Origin: an uncultured Bacteroidia bacterium
GTDB lineage: Bacteria > Bacteroidota > Bacteroidia > NS11-12g > UBA9320
NCBI GenBank assembly: GCA_905478335.1
Contig: CAJQIC010000015.1
Location: forward strand, 32,777-96,776
Direction: 5' to 3'
DNA length: 64,000 nt
Below the pieces are notes generated by a model. That model made no database searches. It was not told the DNA's origin and saw nothing but the letters and a program-made list of their open reading frames with translations. Below, one piece after another: positions 36,948 to 44,747 of this stretch. The number at the start of each line of letters is the position of its first letter. Position 1 is the first letter of the stretch. Position numbers and translations under genes: made by a program.

Positions 36948-38845
36948 TTACCTTGGAAGGTAAACCGATTGAAACAACGTACTTCTTTCGGCAGAGCGCG
37001 GTGACCTTTCGTTAGCCCATCGCGAATCGTTGGATACATGGAAGGTATCTTGCCTTATTGAAAAGGCATTAACCATTGACTGATTATCGCTGCGTGGCAT
37101 CGCTAAATCAGATACCCCTTTAAAGCTTAAATACGGTTTACAATGAAACGCCCATTTCTTGCTCGTCATGTTTTCATTTGACAATAGATAGGATGTTTGT
37201 CCATTCCGAAGTATGACGCATTTTGCATTTTTGATATCAAATCGAATGACTTCTGTTGATGTTACATTTTGATACCTCCGAATACCTTGGTTTCCAATAA
37301 GTCCTAAACATAAAAGACCCATTACGACAAGTGCCTGTATGGATTTCTTTAACATGTATGCACCCAGGCTCCATATTATTCCAAACAAAAGGCAGAGTTC
37401 TATGGAAGTAATCGAAACATTATTGATTAGGGCTAGTGGTATACTCTGAATCAATTCTGTGACCCGAAGGACGAACCACAAGTAAATTTCAAGCGTTTTG
37501 GTGATTATATCAACTACTATTGGTAGCTTATGGCAGATAAATAAAGAGATACTTGCATAAACAAGAATCGTCACAACAGGTATCACCAATAGGTTTGAAA
37601 CCAAAAACAGCCATGGAAATTGACCGAAGTAAAATAACCCAAGTGGCAGAGTAGCTAATTGTGCCGACAGCGAAACTGCCAATAGGTCCGCTAATTTGCC
37701 CAACACATAGTTTTCCGTAGTCACGACATTTCTAATGGGTTTTTGAAGTACTACGATGCCTAACACTGCAAGAAAAGAAAACTGAAAACCAACATTAAAT
37801 AAGTTTAAAGGGTTAATGCTTAGCAATACAAATCCAGCGAAACACAAACTATTGTAGGTGCTTGAAACACGGTTTAATTCCAAACCAATAGACAAAACTG
37901 AAAACATAAAACACGCCCGGCAAACAGAAGGACTTAGCCCTGAGACTAGGGCAAAACTCCAAACAATCAAAAGTCCAAGAATGGTTCTGAGAAGTTTTAG
38001 TTTTCTTAGAAACAGAAAATTCAATAGGTGACTGGTCAGTAGATATACGATGCCGACATGCAGACCGCTAACAGCAAGAACATGCATTGTTCCGGTGTCT
38101 GTAAATGTTTGTTTTAATTCTAGATCTAAGCCAGATTTGTCGCCTAAAACAAGGGCATGAAGGATGGCGATATGTTGTGCATCGTGTAGCTGTTGTGCAA
38201 TAACATGTTTACACTTCTCTCTGATTTTATATCCATAAGTAAGTAATGGATTTCCGCGGTTACCGACTATGGCCCAGCGATTCGTTGAAACAAAACTTTG
38301 AAACTGAATATTTCTGTTTTGCATGTAAGACTGATAGTCAAATTCTTTAAGGTTTTTTGGTGCTTAAATAGGATGTAACGCGAGTTCCGTTAATATTTGA
38401 TCACCGTATTGAGGGGCTTGTTCTCCTATCTCCAAATAGATCAACGCACGACCTTGTACTTTTTTGCCGTTTTGCTGAATTGCTTTTACGTATGTTTTAT
38501 AAAACTTACCACCATAGTCAGGCTGCTGCGTAACTTGAAAAAGCACCTTGGTGTTGCCGCCTTGCGATAAATAATTTGGGTGGTTAAAATGGTAGTAGTA
38601 ATGAGTTGCTGCATAACCAACCAATAGAATGATAACATGGGCAACTATACCCAGGTGTTTATTGAATCTGTATTTTAGTCGTGTCTGGAGAAACAGCACA
38701 CAGAAGATATATCCAAAAAAAAAATCGCAGACACCCACAAAATAGAAACATGCCACACTCCGGATAACCGGTAGATGCAAATCCCTAAAATGTAAGGAAT
38801 GATGAGTCGCACGAAAGGTGCGTCCCGCAAGAAATTATTTGGCAT
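36948..38845 (-). pseudogene. comEC: comEC-like DNA uptake channel gene, interrupted twice
   Basis: Homology can be followed from an ATG at 38845 (RDAPFVRLIIPYILGI, typical of the Bacteroidota ComEC start) through a DUF4131 N-terminal region to the competence domain, with LAVSGLHVGIVYLL near its start. Two lesions break it. A run of ten A (38715-38724; T on the coding strand) shifts the frame; 8 or 11 would restore it. A TAA at 38366-38364 is in frame with the rest, being followed directly by APKNLKEFDYQSYM. With an 11-base run the length would be exactly 633 codons. Outside these lesions the frame is open for 458 codons. ComEC moves single-stranded DNA across the inner membrane in natural transformation. 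The gene is probably inactive, unless these are sequencing errors or the pieces are expressed separately. Confidence 0.8.
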
Positions 38846-38868
38846 TTAATTTGGTTTACTGTCCCGAC

Positions 38869-39615
38869 TTAAGCATATCGTCGGTAAAGTAGAATTCTTA
38901 ATTCATCCACCAAGAAGTCATCCTCCTCCCAACCATGTTGAGCCATTAAAGTCCCTTCTAGGTGATTCATGGCGTCATCAAAGTTTGCCAGACTGTCTAA
39001 GGTTTTGATTGCCTCATTGTAGACCTCAGGATTATTGCCAAAAAGTTCATTTTGCATCTCATACCTCTTGCTAATACTGATGCCCTTTTTAATGCTGTCT
39101 AGTTTGGTATTTTTAAGTCGCGCATAAACGTCATTGGCAACGACTGGAGGTTTGGCTTTTTTACTTTGAGGCTTTGGTTTGGCTTTTTCTTTTGGCGCCT
39201 CTTCCACTACTTTCTCAACCACAGGAGGTTCAACTTCAATCACTGGTTCCTCTTTTTCCAATTCGACTTCCGCAATCGGTTCTGGCTCAGGAATAGGTTC
39301 CGGTTCGGGAATAACCTCTGGCTCTGGTTCTGGTTCTGGTATTGGATCATCAACAACAACTGGTTCAACTTTCTTTGGTCTTGGCTTTGGTTTGGATTTA
39401 ATAACAACCGGTTCAGGTGCAGGCGTCGCCACTTTTTGTTCCGATGGCTGACTAATCTGCAATTGATCGTGAAGCTTGTATAACTGAACAATATAGCTTC
39501 TCATTAACTCCAAATCCAGTTGGAAGTCAGCATCATTCAAAAACATCCTATTGTTATTGATTTCTATCAATTTAAGGATGTTTCCTATTTCGTCATGTAT
39601 CTCCTCTCGTGTCAT
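38869..39615 (-). CDS. Hypothetical protein with Pro/Glu-rich central linker
   Basis: A 248-residue protein without a signal peptide. The N-terminal ~60 residues are helical (DEIGNILKLIEINNNRMFLN), the centre (about 65-165) is low-complexity with alternating Pro-Glu, Val and Lys, and the C-terminal ~80 residues are helical (YARLKNTKLDSIKKGISISK, then MAQHGWEEDDFLVDELRILL). Family not recognised. It ends 23 bp before the comEC start. A TATTTTTG box lies 19 nt before the ATG. Confidence 0.6.
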   Translation of the reverse strand: MTREEIHDEIGNILKLIEINNNRMFLNDADFQLDLELMRSYIVQLYKLHDQLQISQPSEQKVATPAPEPVVIKSKPKPRPKKVEPVVVDDPIPEPEPEPEVIPEPEPIPEPEPIAEVELEKEEPVIEVEPPVVEKVVEEAPKEKAKPKPQSKKAKPPVVANDVYARLKNTKLDSIKKGISISKRYEMQNELFGNNPEVYNEAIKTLDSLANFDDAMNHLEGTLMAQHGWEEDDFLVDELRILLYRRYA

Positions 39616-39634
39616 GTTACCACCTTATAATTAG

Positions 39635-39642
39635 CAAAAATA
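39635..39642 (-). promoter_or_regulatory. -7 box for Pro/Glu-rich protein gene
   Basis: TATTTTTG on the minus strand ends 19 nt before the ATG at 39615. No clear -33. Confidence 0.3.
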
Positions 39643-39705
39643 GACTTATTTGACTCTGCGTATAGATAACGTTATTCACGTCAATTAAATTTTAGAACAG
39701 TGGAA

Positions 39706-39739
39706 TTGACACAAAACTATTGAGAAGACATTACATTTG
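39706..39739 (+). promoter_or_regulatory. Putative tdk promoter
   Basis: TTG (39706-39708) and TACATTTG (39732-39739) are 23 bp apart, a little long for this promoter class. The -7 box ends 22 nt before the tdk ATG. Confidence 0.4.
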
Positions 39740-39761
39740 CTAGAAAGCAAAAAACGTCGTC

Positions 39762-40355
39762 ATGTTTGTTGAACCACGGATTGAAAAAGGATGGATAGAG
39801 GTCATTTGTGGATCGATGTTTTCAGGTAAAACAGAAGAACTTATACGCAGAATTAATCGTGCTAAAATTGCCCATCAGAAGGTGGTTATCTTCAAACCTC
39901 AAATCGACGTCAGATACCATGAGCGAAAAGTGGTATCTCATAACGACACCCAAATTGATTCCATACCGGTTGCTAAATCAAAAGATATACTAGATCATAT
40001 TGGCAATGCGGAAGTTGTTGGTATAGACGAAGCGCAATTTTTTGACATGAACTTACCAGAAGTTTGTAACCTATTGGCAGAAAAAAAGGTAAGAGTCATT
40101 CTAGCTGGGCTTGATATGGATTTTAAGGGAATTCCATTTGGCCCAATGCCCTTGTTGTTGTCAATGGCAGAGTATGTGACCAAAGTGCATGCGATTTGTA
40201 TGCAATGCGGTGGTGTAGCCGGATATACGTTCAAAAGAATTCACAACGAACAAACAGTTGAATTGGGTGAAAAAGACTTGTACGAAGCAAGATGCAGAAC
40301 CTGCTTTAATGAAGGAATGGCAGTAATCCGCAAACAGATAAAGATGGATTTGTAA
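39762..40355 (+). CDS. tdk: Thymidine kinase (type II)
   Basis: A 197-residue enzyme. The P-loop GSMFSGKT spans residues 17-24, a VVGIDEAQFFD segment carries the catalytic acid, and the zinc-lasso cysteines appear as CMQCGG and CRTC near the C-terminus. It phosphorylates thymidine to dTMP in the salvage pathway. Length and motifs match type II TK. It is monocistronic, with the 129-bp region after it containing a short low-complexity tract. Confidence 0.95.
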   Translation: MFVEPRIEKGWIEVICGSMFSGKTEELIRRINRAKIAHQKVVIFKPQIDVRYHERKVVSHNDTQIDSIPVAKSKDILDHIGNAEVVGIDEAQFFDMNLPEVCNLLAEKKVRVILAGLDMDFKGIPFGPMPLLLSMAEYVTKVHAICMQCGGVAGYTFKRIHNEQTVELGEKDLYEARCRTCFNEGMAVIRKQIKMDL

Positions 40356-40432
40356 GTTGTGCTTTTAGTATCAAAAGAGCAAAGAAAATAGAACAGAGAG
40401 AATAGACTAAAGACTGGGTAAACTAAAGTCGA

Positions 40433-40485
40433 AATTCAATCATTCAATCCTTAAATCCCTCAATCCTTCAATCATACAATCCTTT
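40433..40485. repeat. Low-complexity TCAATCCTT-like tract
   Basis: A tract of imperfect units resembling TCAATCCTT, TCAATCATT and TAAATCCCT lies between tdk and the HerA-like gene, with no gene function seen. Probable low-complexity spacer. Confidence 0.35.
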
Positions 40486-42008
40486 TACTTCAAAATACCC
40501 AACAACCCACGTGTAAACTCACGCATAATCGTTTTGGTCAATGAGTGACTCGCAATCTTTTCGAATGTGGATTTTTCTGGTCTTCGCCTTGATCTTGTTT
40601 TTGATTTACGTTGACTGGATTCACGCTCTTCTTCCTCGGCTTCCTTTTCTTCTAACCGTTCGAGTTTTTCGCTTAATAATTCGTAAGCAGACTCCCTGTC
40701 AATGTCTTCGCTGTATCGTTTCATCAGTTTAGATTTCGCGAGTACGTCTTCTTTTTCATCTTCAGTTATGATATCCATTCGTGAAGAAGGTGCCGTGAGC
40801 AAGGTGTGCACCAAAGGGGTTGGAATGCCTTTTTCGTTTAACACCGTAATAATCGCTTCGCCTATGCCCAATTGAGTAAGGACTTCGTCTGTTTTATAGA
40901 AATCAGTAATTGGATAGTTTTCCGCTGTCAGTTTTATAGCCTTTCTATCTTTAGCCGTAAACGCACGCAACGCATGTTGTATTTTCATACCCAACTGGCT
41001 TAACACTTCATCAGGTACATCGGTAGGGTTTTGTGTAACAAAAAATAACCCTACCCCTTTCGACCTAATTAGTTTTACAATCGTTTCAATCTGGTCTAAT
41101 AGTGCCTTGCTTGCCTCGTCAAAAATCAAGTGAGCTTCGTCAATAAACATGACCAATTCAGGCGCATCCTTGTCCCCTTGTTCAGGTAACTTTTCATAAA
41201 TCTCGGCGAGTAAGCAAAGCATGAAGGTAGAAAACAACTTAGGCTTTGACTGGATGTCGTCTAATCGCAATACATTGATATAACCCATGCCATTTTTGTT
41301 GACACGCATTAAGTCGTCTACGTCAAAACTGCGCTCACCAAAAAACATTTCTGCACCTTGCTCTTCCACCTCTAACAATTTACGCATGATGGCACCGATA
41401 GAGCTAGAACTCACATAGCCATAATCCTTCTCGATTTCTTTTTTACCTTCATCCCCAATGTACTGAAGTACTTTTCTAAAATCCTTTATATCTAAAAGTG
41501 GAAGTGCGTTGTCGTCGCAGTATTTGAAACATATACTTACCACGCCACCTTGTGTATCATTTAACCCTAAAATCTTTGATAATAAAACCGGACCAAACTC
41601 GCTAATGGTTGCACGCATTCGAACACCTTCTTGTTCGCTAATAGTCAGCAATTCAGTAGGGTATGCCCGTGGTACCCAAGGTTGACCAATCATTTCGTGC
41701 CGTTCATCAATCTTTGGATGACCGTTCCCTTTTTGTGTCAATCCACTCAAATCACCTTTAATGTCCATGAGTAAAACCGGCACTCCTTTTTCAGATAATC
41801 TTTCTGCTAGATTTTGTAGCGTTTTTGTTTTCCCTGTCCCTGTAGCTCCGGCAATTAACCCATGTCTGTTAAATGTTTTTAATGGTGCCTTTACTGGTAG
41901 GTTTTGGATGGCTCCACCGTCTAACATGCTCGTGCCTAATAGCACGCTGTCGCCTTTGAATGTATATCCCTTTTCTATTTCAGCGCGAAACGCTTCGTAA
42001 TTGCTCAT
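40485..42008 (-). CDS. HerA-like ATPase (DUF853 family)
   Basis: A 507-residue protein of the HerA/FtsK superfamily. The Walker A is GATGTGKT near residue 54, and a Walker B follows in PELVMFIDEAHLIFDEAS. The C-terminal tail is Glu/Lys/Arg-rich. The DUF853/YjgR family consists of predicted DNA-pumping ATPases with no established role. A TATTTTTG box lies 18 nt before the ATG. No adjacent nuclease gene is present, unlike HerA-NurA or defence HerA systems. Confidence 0.88.
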   Translation of the reverse strand: MSNYEAFRAEIEKGYTFKGDSVLLGTSMLDGGAIQNLPVKAPLKTFNRHGLIAGATGTGKTKTLQNLAERLSEKGVPVLLMDIKGDLSGLTQKGNGHPKIDERHEMIGQPWVPRAYPTELLTISEQEGVRMRATISEFGPVLLSKILGLNDTQGGVVSICFKYCDDNALPLLDIKDFRKVLQYIGDEGKKEIEKDYGYVSSSSIGAIMRKLLEVEEQGAEMFFGERSFDVDDLMRVNKNGMGYINVLRLDDIQSKPKLFSTFMLCLLAEIYEKLPEQGDKDAPELVMFIDEAHLIFDEASKALLDQIETIVKLIRSKGVGLFFVTQNPTDVPDEVLSQLGMKIQHALRAFTAKDRKAIKLTAENYPITDFYKTDEVLTQLGIGEAIITVLNEKGIPTPLVHTLLTAPSSRMDIITEDEKEDVLAKSKLMKRYSEDIDRESAYELLSEKLERLEEKEAEEEERESSQRKSKTRSRRRPEKSTFEKIASHSLTKTIMREFTRGLLGILK

Positions 42009-42026
42009 AAACTATTATTCAGTACG

Positions 42027-42034
42027 CAAAAATA
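42027..42034 (-). promoter_or_regulatory. -7 box for HerA-like gene
   Basis: TATTTTTG on the minus strand ends 18 nt before the ATG at 42008. No -33 at normal spacing. Confidence 0.3.
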
Positions 42035-42093
42035 CGGGTTAAGGCGTAAACGTATTGTGTTGGGCAATTTGAAACCAAACCGGGAAAATCAGT

Positions 42094-43035
42094 TTACTTT
42101 CTATTTTTAAAGATGAGCCATTTCTTCTTGTATGCGACAATTGTGAAGATAAATATCAAAACAATTGGCCAGATGTAAACCAGGAAAAGCAAGAAGCTTA
42201 ATATCATATTCCAACCGGTAAATGCGGCCTTGGCTACCTTACCCCAAAACGTTGGCTTATCCACCAAAGGCGCGTCGTACTCTAACTCTTGATATACATA
42301 TAGACTAATCGTACTCAGAGAAATTCGGTCTTTCAAAAATCTAAGTCTGCCTTCTTTTGATTCGATTTCTTCACGGATGACACGAATTTGGTCTTCGACT
42401 GCAAGAATGTCTGTGATCTTATTCGCTTTGCGCAGTATTTCGATGTATCTCTTTTCGACTTCCTTTTTCGTTTTAATTCGAGTCATTAAGTCATAATACT
42501 CTTCCCCAACGTCTACAGCACTTGTTCTTTTGTAATCCACATGCATAACGCCATCACTGATTGATATGGCCTCAATGAATTGGTCAAAATTTTGGTTAGG
42601 AAGTCTTATTTCAATTGTGTTTGACACCCGCGACACTTCTCGACGCTCGTTCTCATTTGATTTATAGCTGTCAAACTTTCTGATTAAATCCTCAAAAAAA
42701 TGTTTCTGTTTGTCGAAGTCTTTTACTTTAACACCAACACTCCCCTTTTTGATGATTTTATCGTTGGTGCGCATCACGGGTTTGTTCGCTTGTTTGACGT
42801 CATTGTCTGTAAACCGAGCAATTCCATTTTTTAGCTCTACATAGCTCCCTTCTTTTCGATACGTCGATTGAGATTCTTCTGCCTTAAAATCTTCGGTTGC
42901 TGCTTCCTCGGCTTCCGCCTCATAAGCAACATCTGAGGTATTGTAGTCATTGGCAACATCTGATTCGTTACCATAATCGCATGCGACAAACAGCAATAAG
43001 CCTGCAGCAAGTATTAATAATTTAGGTGTTTTCAT
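42094..43035 (-). CDS. DUF4349 domain-containing lipoprotein
   Basis: A 313-residue protein with a lipoprotein signal peptide (lipobox Phe-Val-Ala-Cys). DUF4349 features follow: KIIKKGSVGVKVKDFDKQKH, IEIRLPNQNFDQFIEAIS and a coiled-coil EKRYIEILRKANKITDILAV. A C-terminal transmembrane helix (about 280-305) and a Lys-rich end complete it. DUF4349 proteins are envelope proteins of unknown function with one late membrane segment. Confidence 0.88.
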   Translation of the reverse strand: MKTPKLLILAAGLLLFVACDYGNESDVANDYNTSDVAYEAEAEEAATEDFKAEESQSTYRKEGSYVELKNGIARFTDNDVKQANKPVMRTNDKIIKKGSVGVKVKDFDKQKHFFEDLIRKFDSYKSNENERREVSRVSNTIEIRLPNQNFDQFIEAISISDGVMHVDYKRTSAVDVGEEYYDLMTRIKTKKEVEKRYIEILRKANKITDILAVEDQIRVIREEIESKEGRLRFLKDRISLSTISLYVYQELEYDAPLVDKPTFWGKVAKAAFTGWNMILSFLLFLVYIWPIVLIFIFTIVAYKKKWLIFKNRK

Positions 43036-43087
43036 GGTTGTTTATATCGGTTTAAGGTATTTGGTAAATCTATTGCGCAGAAAACGG

Positions 43088-43951
43088 TTAATAAACCATG
43101 GTTCTGTTCCAACACACATCTTCCGAAGTCAATTTATCAGTAACAATTCCTGTTTCAATTAACGTATTAACCACGTTGCTAAGCATCTTTTTTGATATGA
43201 ATATGTCTTGCTCCCATTCTGTTTTATTAAACCACATGGTCGCATCATGCAGGCTAAGTCCATAGTTATCTGCAATTGTTTGAGCGGCGCCTTCTTCATT
43301 CATAAAATGTCGGCTCACTTTTCTAATAATCCATAATAGATTCCAAACCATATTTGGGTGTTTGACCAGTAACTCTTGACGCGCGGCAATCATAAAACAA
43401 GGCCAAGGCGTTACGGTATCACCGATGTGTTTCAACTGTCTTGCATCGACCAAAGGCTTTGTCGTGAACTTTTCCCACAGCAAAACATCCGCTTTTCCAG
43501 AATTTAACGCTTCCACTGCACCGTGGATAGTGCCTACATCTACAAACTGATTGGGTTGTAATGTTATTCCACGATTCTTCGCTTCCACACTGGCCATAAG
43601 GTGAGAACCACTGCCTGGGCGACTTATCGCAAACTTGATGTCAGCAAAGCTGGTTTCGGAATTTACTTCGGAATTTGCCCCAGTATGTATACCCCAAATC
43701 AGTGGTGATTTAATATACTTTTGGACAATCATTGACGGGTTTCCATTTATGATATCGGTAATTATGCCTTCAGTCAAAACCACGGCTATATCCAACTCAC
43801 CACTTCTCAGCTTTTTATTCATCTCGCCAGTCCCGCCTCCGCAATCTGACCATTCAACATCAAGTCCAATATTTGAAAAACTCCCCTCTTCGATAGCCAG
43901 TTTCCATGGGTAGTTAAAATGCTCTGGAACGCCTCCAATCTTAATTTTCAT
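43088..43951 (-). CDS. NMT1/THI5-like solute-binding fold protein without signal peptide (Ca3427-like)
   Basis: About 287 residues with the periplasmic-binding-protein type 2 fold (KIKIGGVPEHFNYPWKLAIE, KLRSGELDIAVVLTEG, KFAISRPGSGSHLMAS). Unlike ABC-transporter binding proteins it has no signal peptide or lipobox, and no permease or ATPase is adjacent. It resembles the cytoplasmic Ca3427-like subgroup found in fungi and some bacteria; function is unknown. The frame opens at TTG 43972, but the ATG at 43951 begins the conserved sequence. Confidence 0.7.
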   Translation of the reverse strand: MKIKIGGVPEHFNYPWKLAIEEGSFSNIGLDVEWSDCGGGTGEMNKKLRSGELDIAVVLTEGIITDIINGNPSMIVQKYIKSPLIWGIHTGANSEVNSETSFADIKFAISRPGSGSHLMASVEAKNRGITLQPNQFVDVGTIHGAVEALNSGKADVLLWEKFTTKPLVDARQLKHIGDTVTPWPCFMIAARQELLVKHPNMVWNLLWIIRKVSRHFMNEEGAAQTIADNYGLSLHDATMWFNKTEWEQDIFISKKMLSNVVNTLIETGIVTDKLTSEDVCWNRTMVY

Positions 43952-43999
43952 GGTATCTCTTTTAAAAGGCAAGTTACTGAATAATGAGATAAAAAGACG

Positions 44000-44029
44000 T
44001 TGTGCAACATCCTAGTGCGATTACCTTTG
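44000..44029 (+). promoter_or_regulatory. Promoter of BI-1 family gene
   Basis: TTG (44000-44002), a 19-bp spacer, and TACCTTTG (44022-44029) fit the Bacteroidota -33/-7 consensus. The box ends 13 nt before the ATG at 44043. Confidence 0.55.
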
Positions 44030-44042
44030 AAAAAAATTTTCT

Positions 44043-44747
44043 ATGAACGATTCTAATGAAATACTTGATTATCCAGTTGTCGCTGGCGAAGAACTCCATG
44101 AAAGAACAGACTTCTTCCGACGTACGTATGGCCATGTAGCTGGAGCTTTTTTAGTGTTTTTGGTATTGGAATATATCTTCTTATCTACCCCAGCCATTAT
44201 AAAACTTGGTCTTAGCATGTTGTCTGGATACACGTGGCTAATTGTTCTTGGATTATTTATGTTGGTTACAACACAAGCTGAGAAAATCGTTGCGCGCACA
44301 CAAAATAAAATGAAGCAATACACCGGCTTTCTTATTTATATAGCGGCACAAGCGTTCATTTTTGTACCCTTAATGTATGTCGCCCTCACCCAACTAGGTC
44401 CTAATGTTCTTGGTCAGGCCTTATTGATTACCATTGGATTGTTTATTGGGTTAACTGCAGTTGTTTTTATCACCAAAAAAGACTTTTCCTTTATGAGAAG
44501 CATCATTGTGATTGGAGGAATTATTGCCATGTGCTTAATTGTTGCTGGCATCATCTTTGGATTTGATCTTGGTCTTTGGTTTAGTGGTGCTATGGTATTG
44601 CTAGCTGGAGGTTCTATACTGTATCAGACATCAAACATGTTTCATGTATACTCCAAAGATCAATACATACTCGCTTCTTTAGGGCTGTTTGCCTCTTTCA
44701 TGCTGCTGCTTTGGTACATCATCAGAATCTTTTTAAGTAGAGACTAG
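44043..44747 (+). CDS. Bax inhibitor-1 / YccA family membrane protein
   Basis: A 234-residue protein with about seven hydrophobic helices. The opening ERTDFFRRTYGHVAGAFLVF is typical of the BI-1/YccA family, as is the late VLLAGGSILYQTSNMFHVYS segment. Bacterial members are putative calcium-leak channels or modulators of FtsH; ftsH is also in this window but not adjacent. The stop abuts that of the convergent histidine kinase gene. Confidence 0.9.
   Translation: MNDSNEILDYPVVAGEELHERTDFFRRTYGHVAGAFLVFLVLEYIFLSTPAIIKLGLSMLSGYTWLIVLGLFMLVTTQAEKIVARTQNKMKQYTGFLIYIAAQAFIFVPLMYVALTQLGPNVLGQALLITIGLFIGLTAVVFITKKDFSFMRSIIVIGGIIAMCLIVAGIIFGFDLGLWFSGAMVLLAGGSILYQTSNMFHVYSKDQYILASLGLFASFMLLLWYIIRIFLSRD

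Noticed and set aside
38364..38780. Stand-alone 138-residue ORF starting at TTG 38780
   Set aside because: Its first residues are out of the ComEC frame. The real N-terminus is encoded from 38845 in another frame, so this is one fragment of the interrupted comEC.
39166..39483. Plus-strand ORFs rich in Trp/Phe/Arg or Ser/Gly/Thr
   Set aside because: They are antisense readings of the Pro/Glu-rich coding repeat of the minus-strand gene at 38869-39615.
40433..40485. TCAATC-like tract as a CRISPR or tandem-repeat array
   Set aside because: Units are short, imperfect and without spacers. Only low-complexity DNA.
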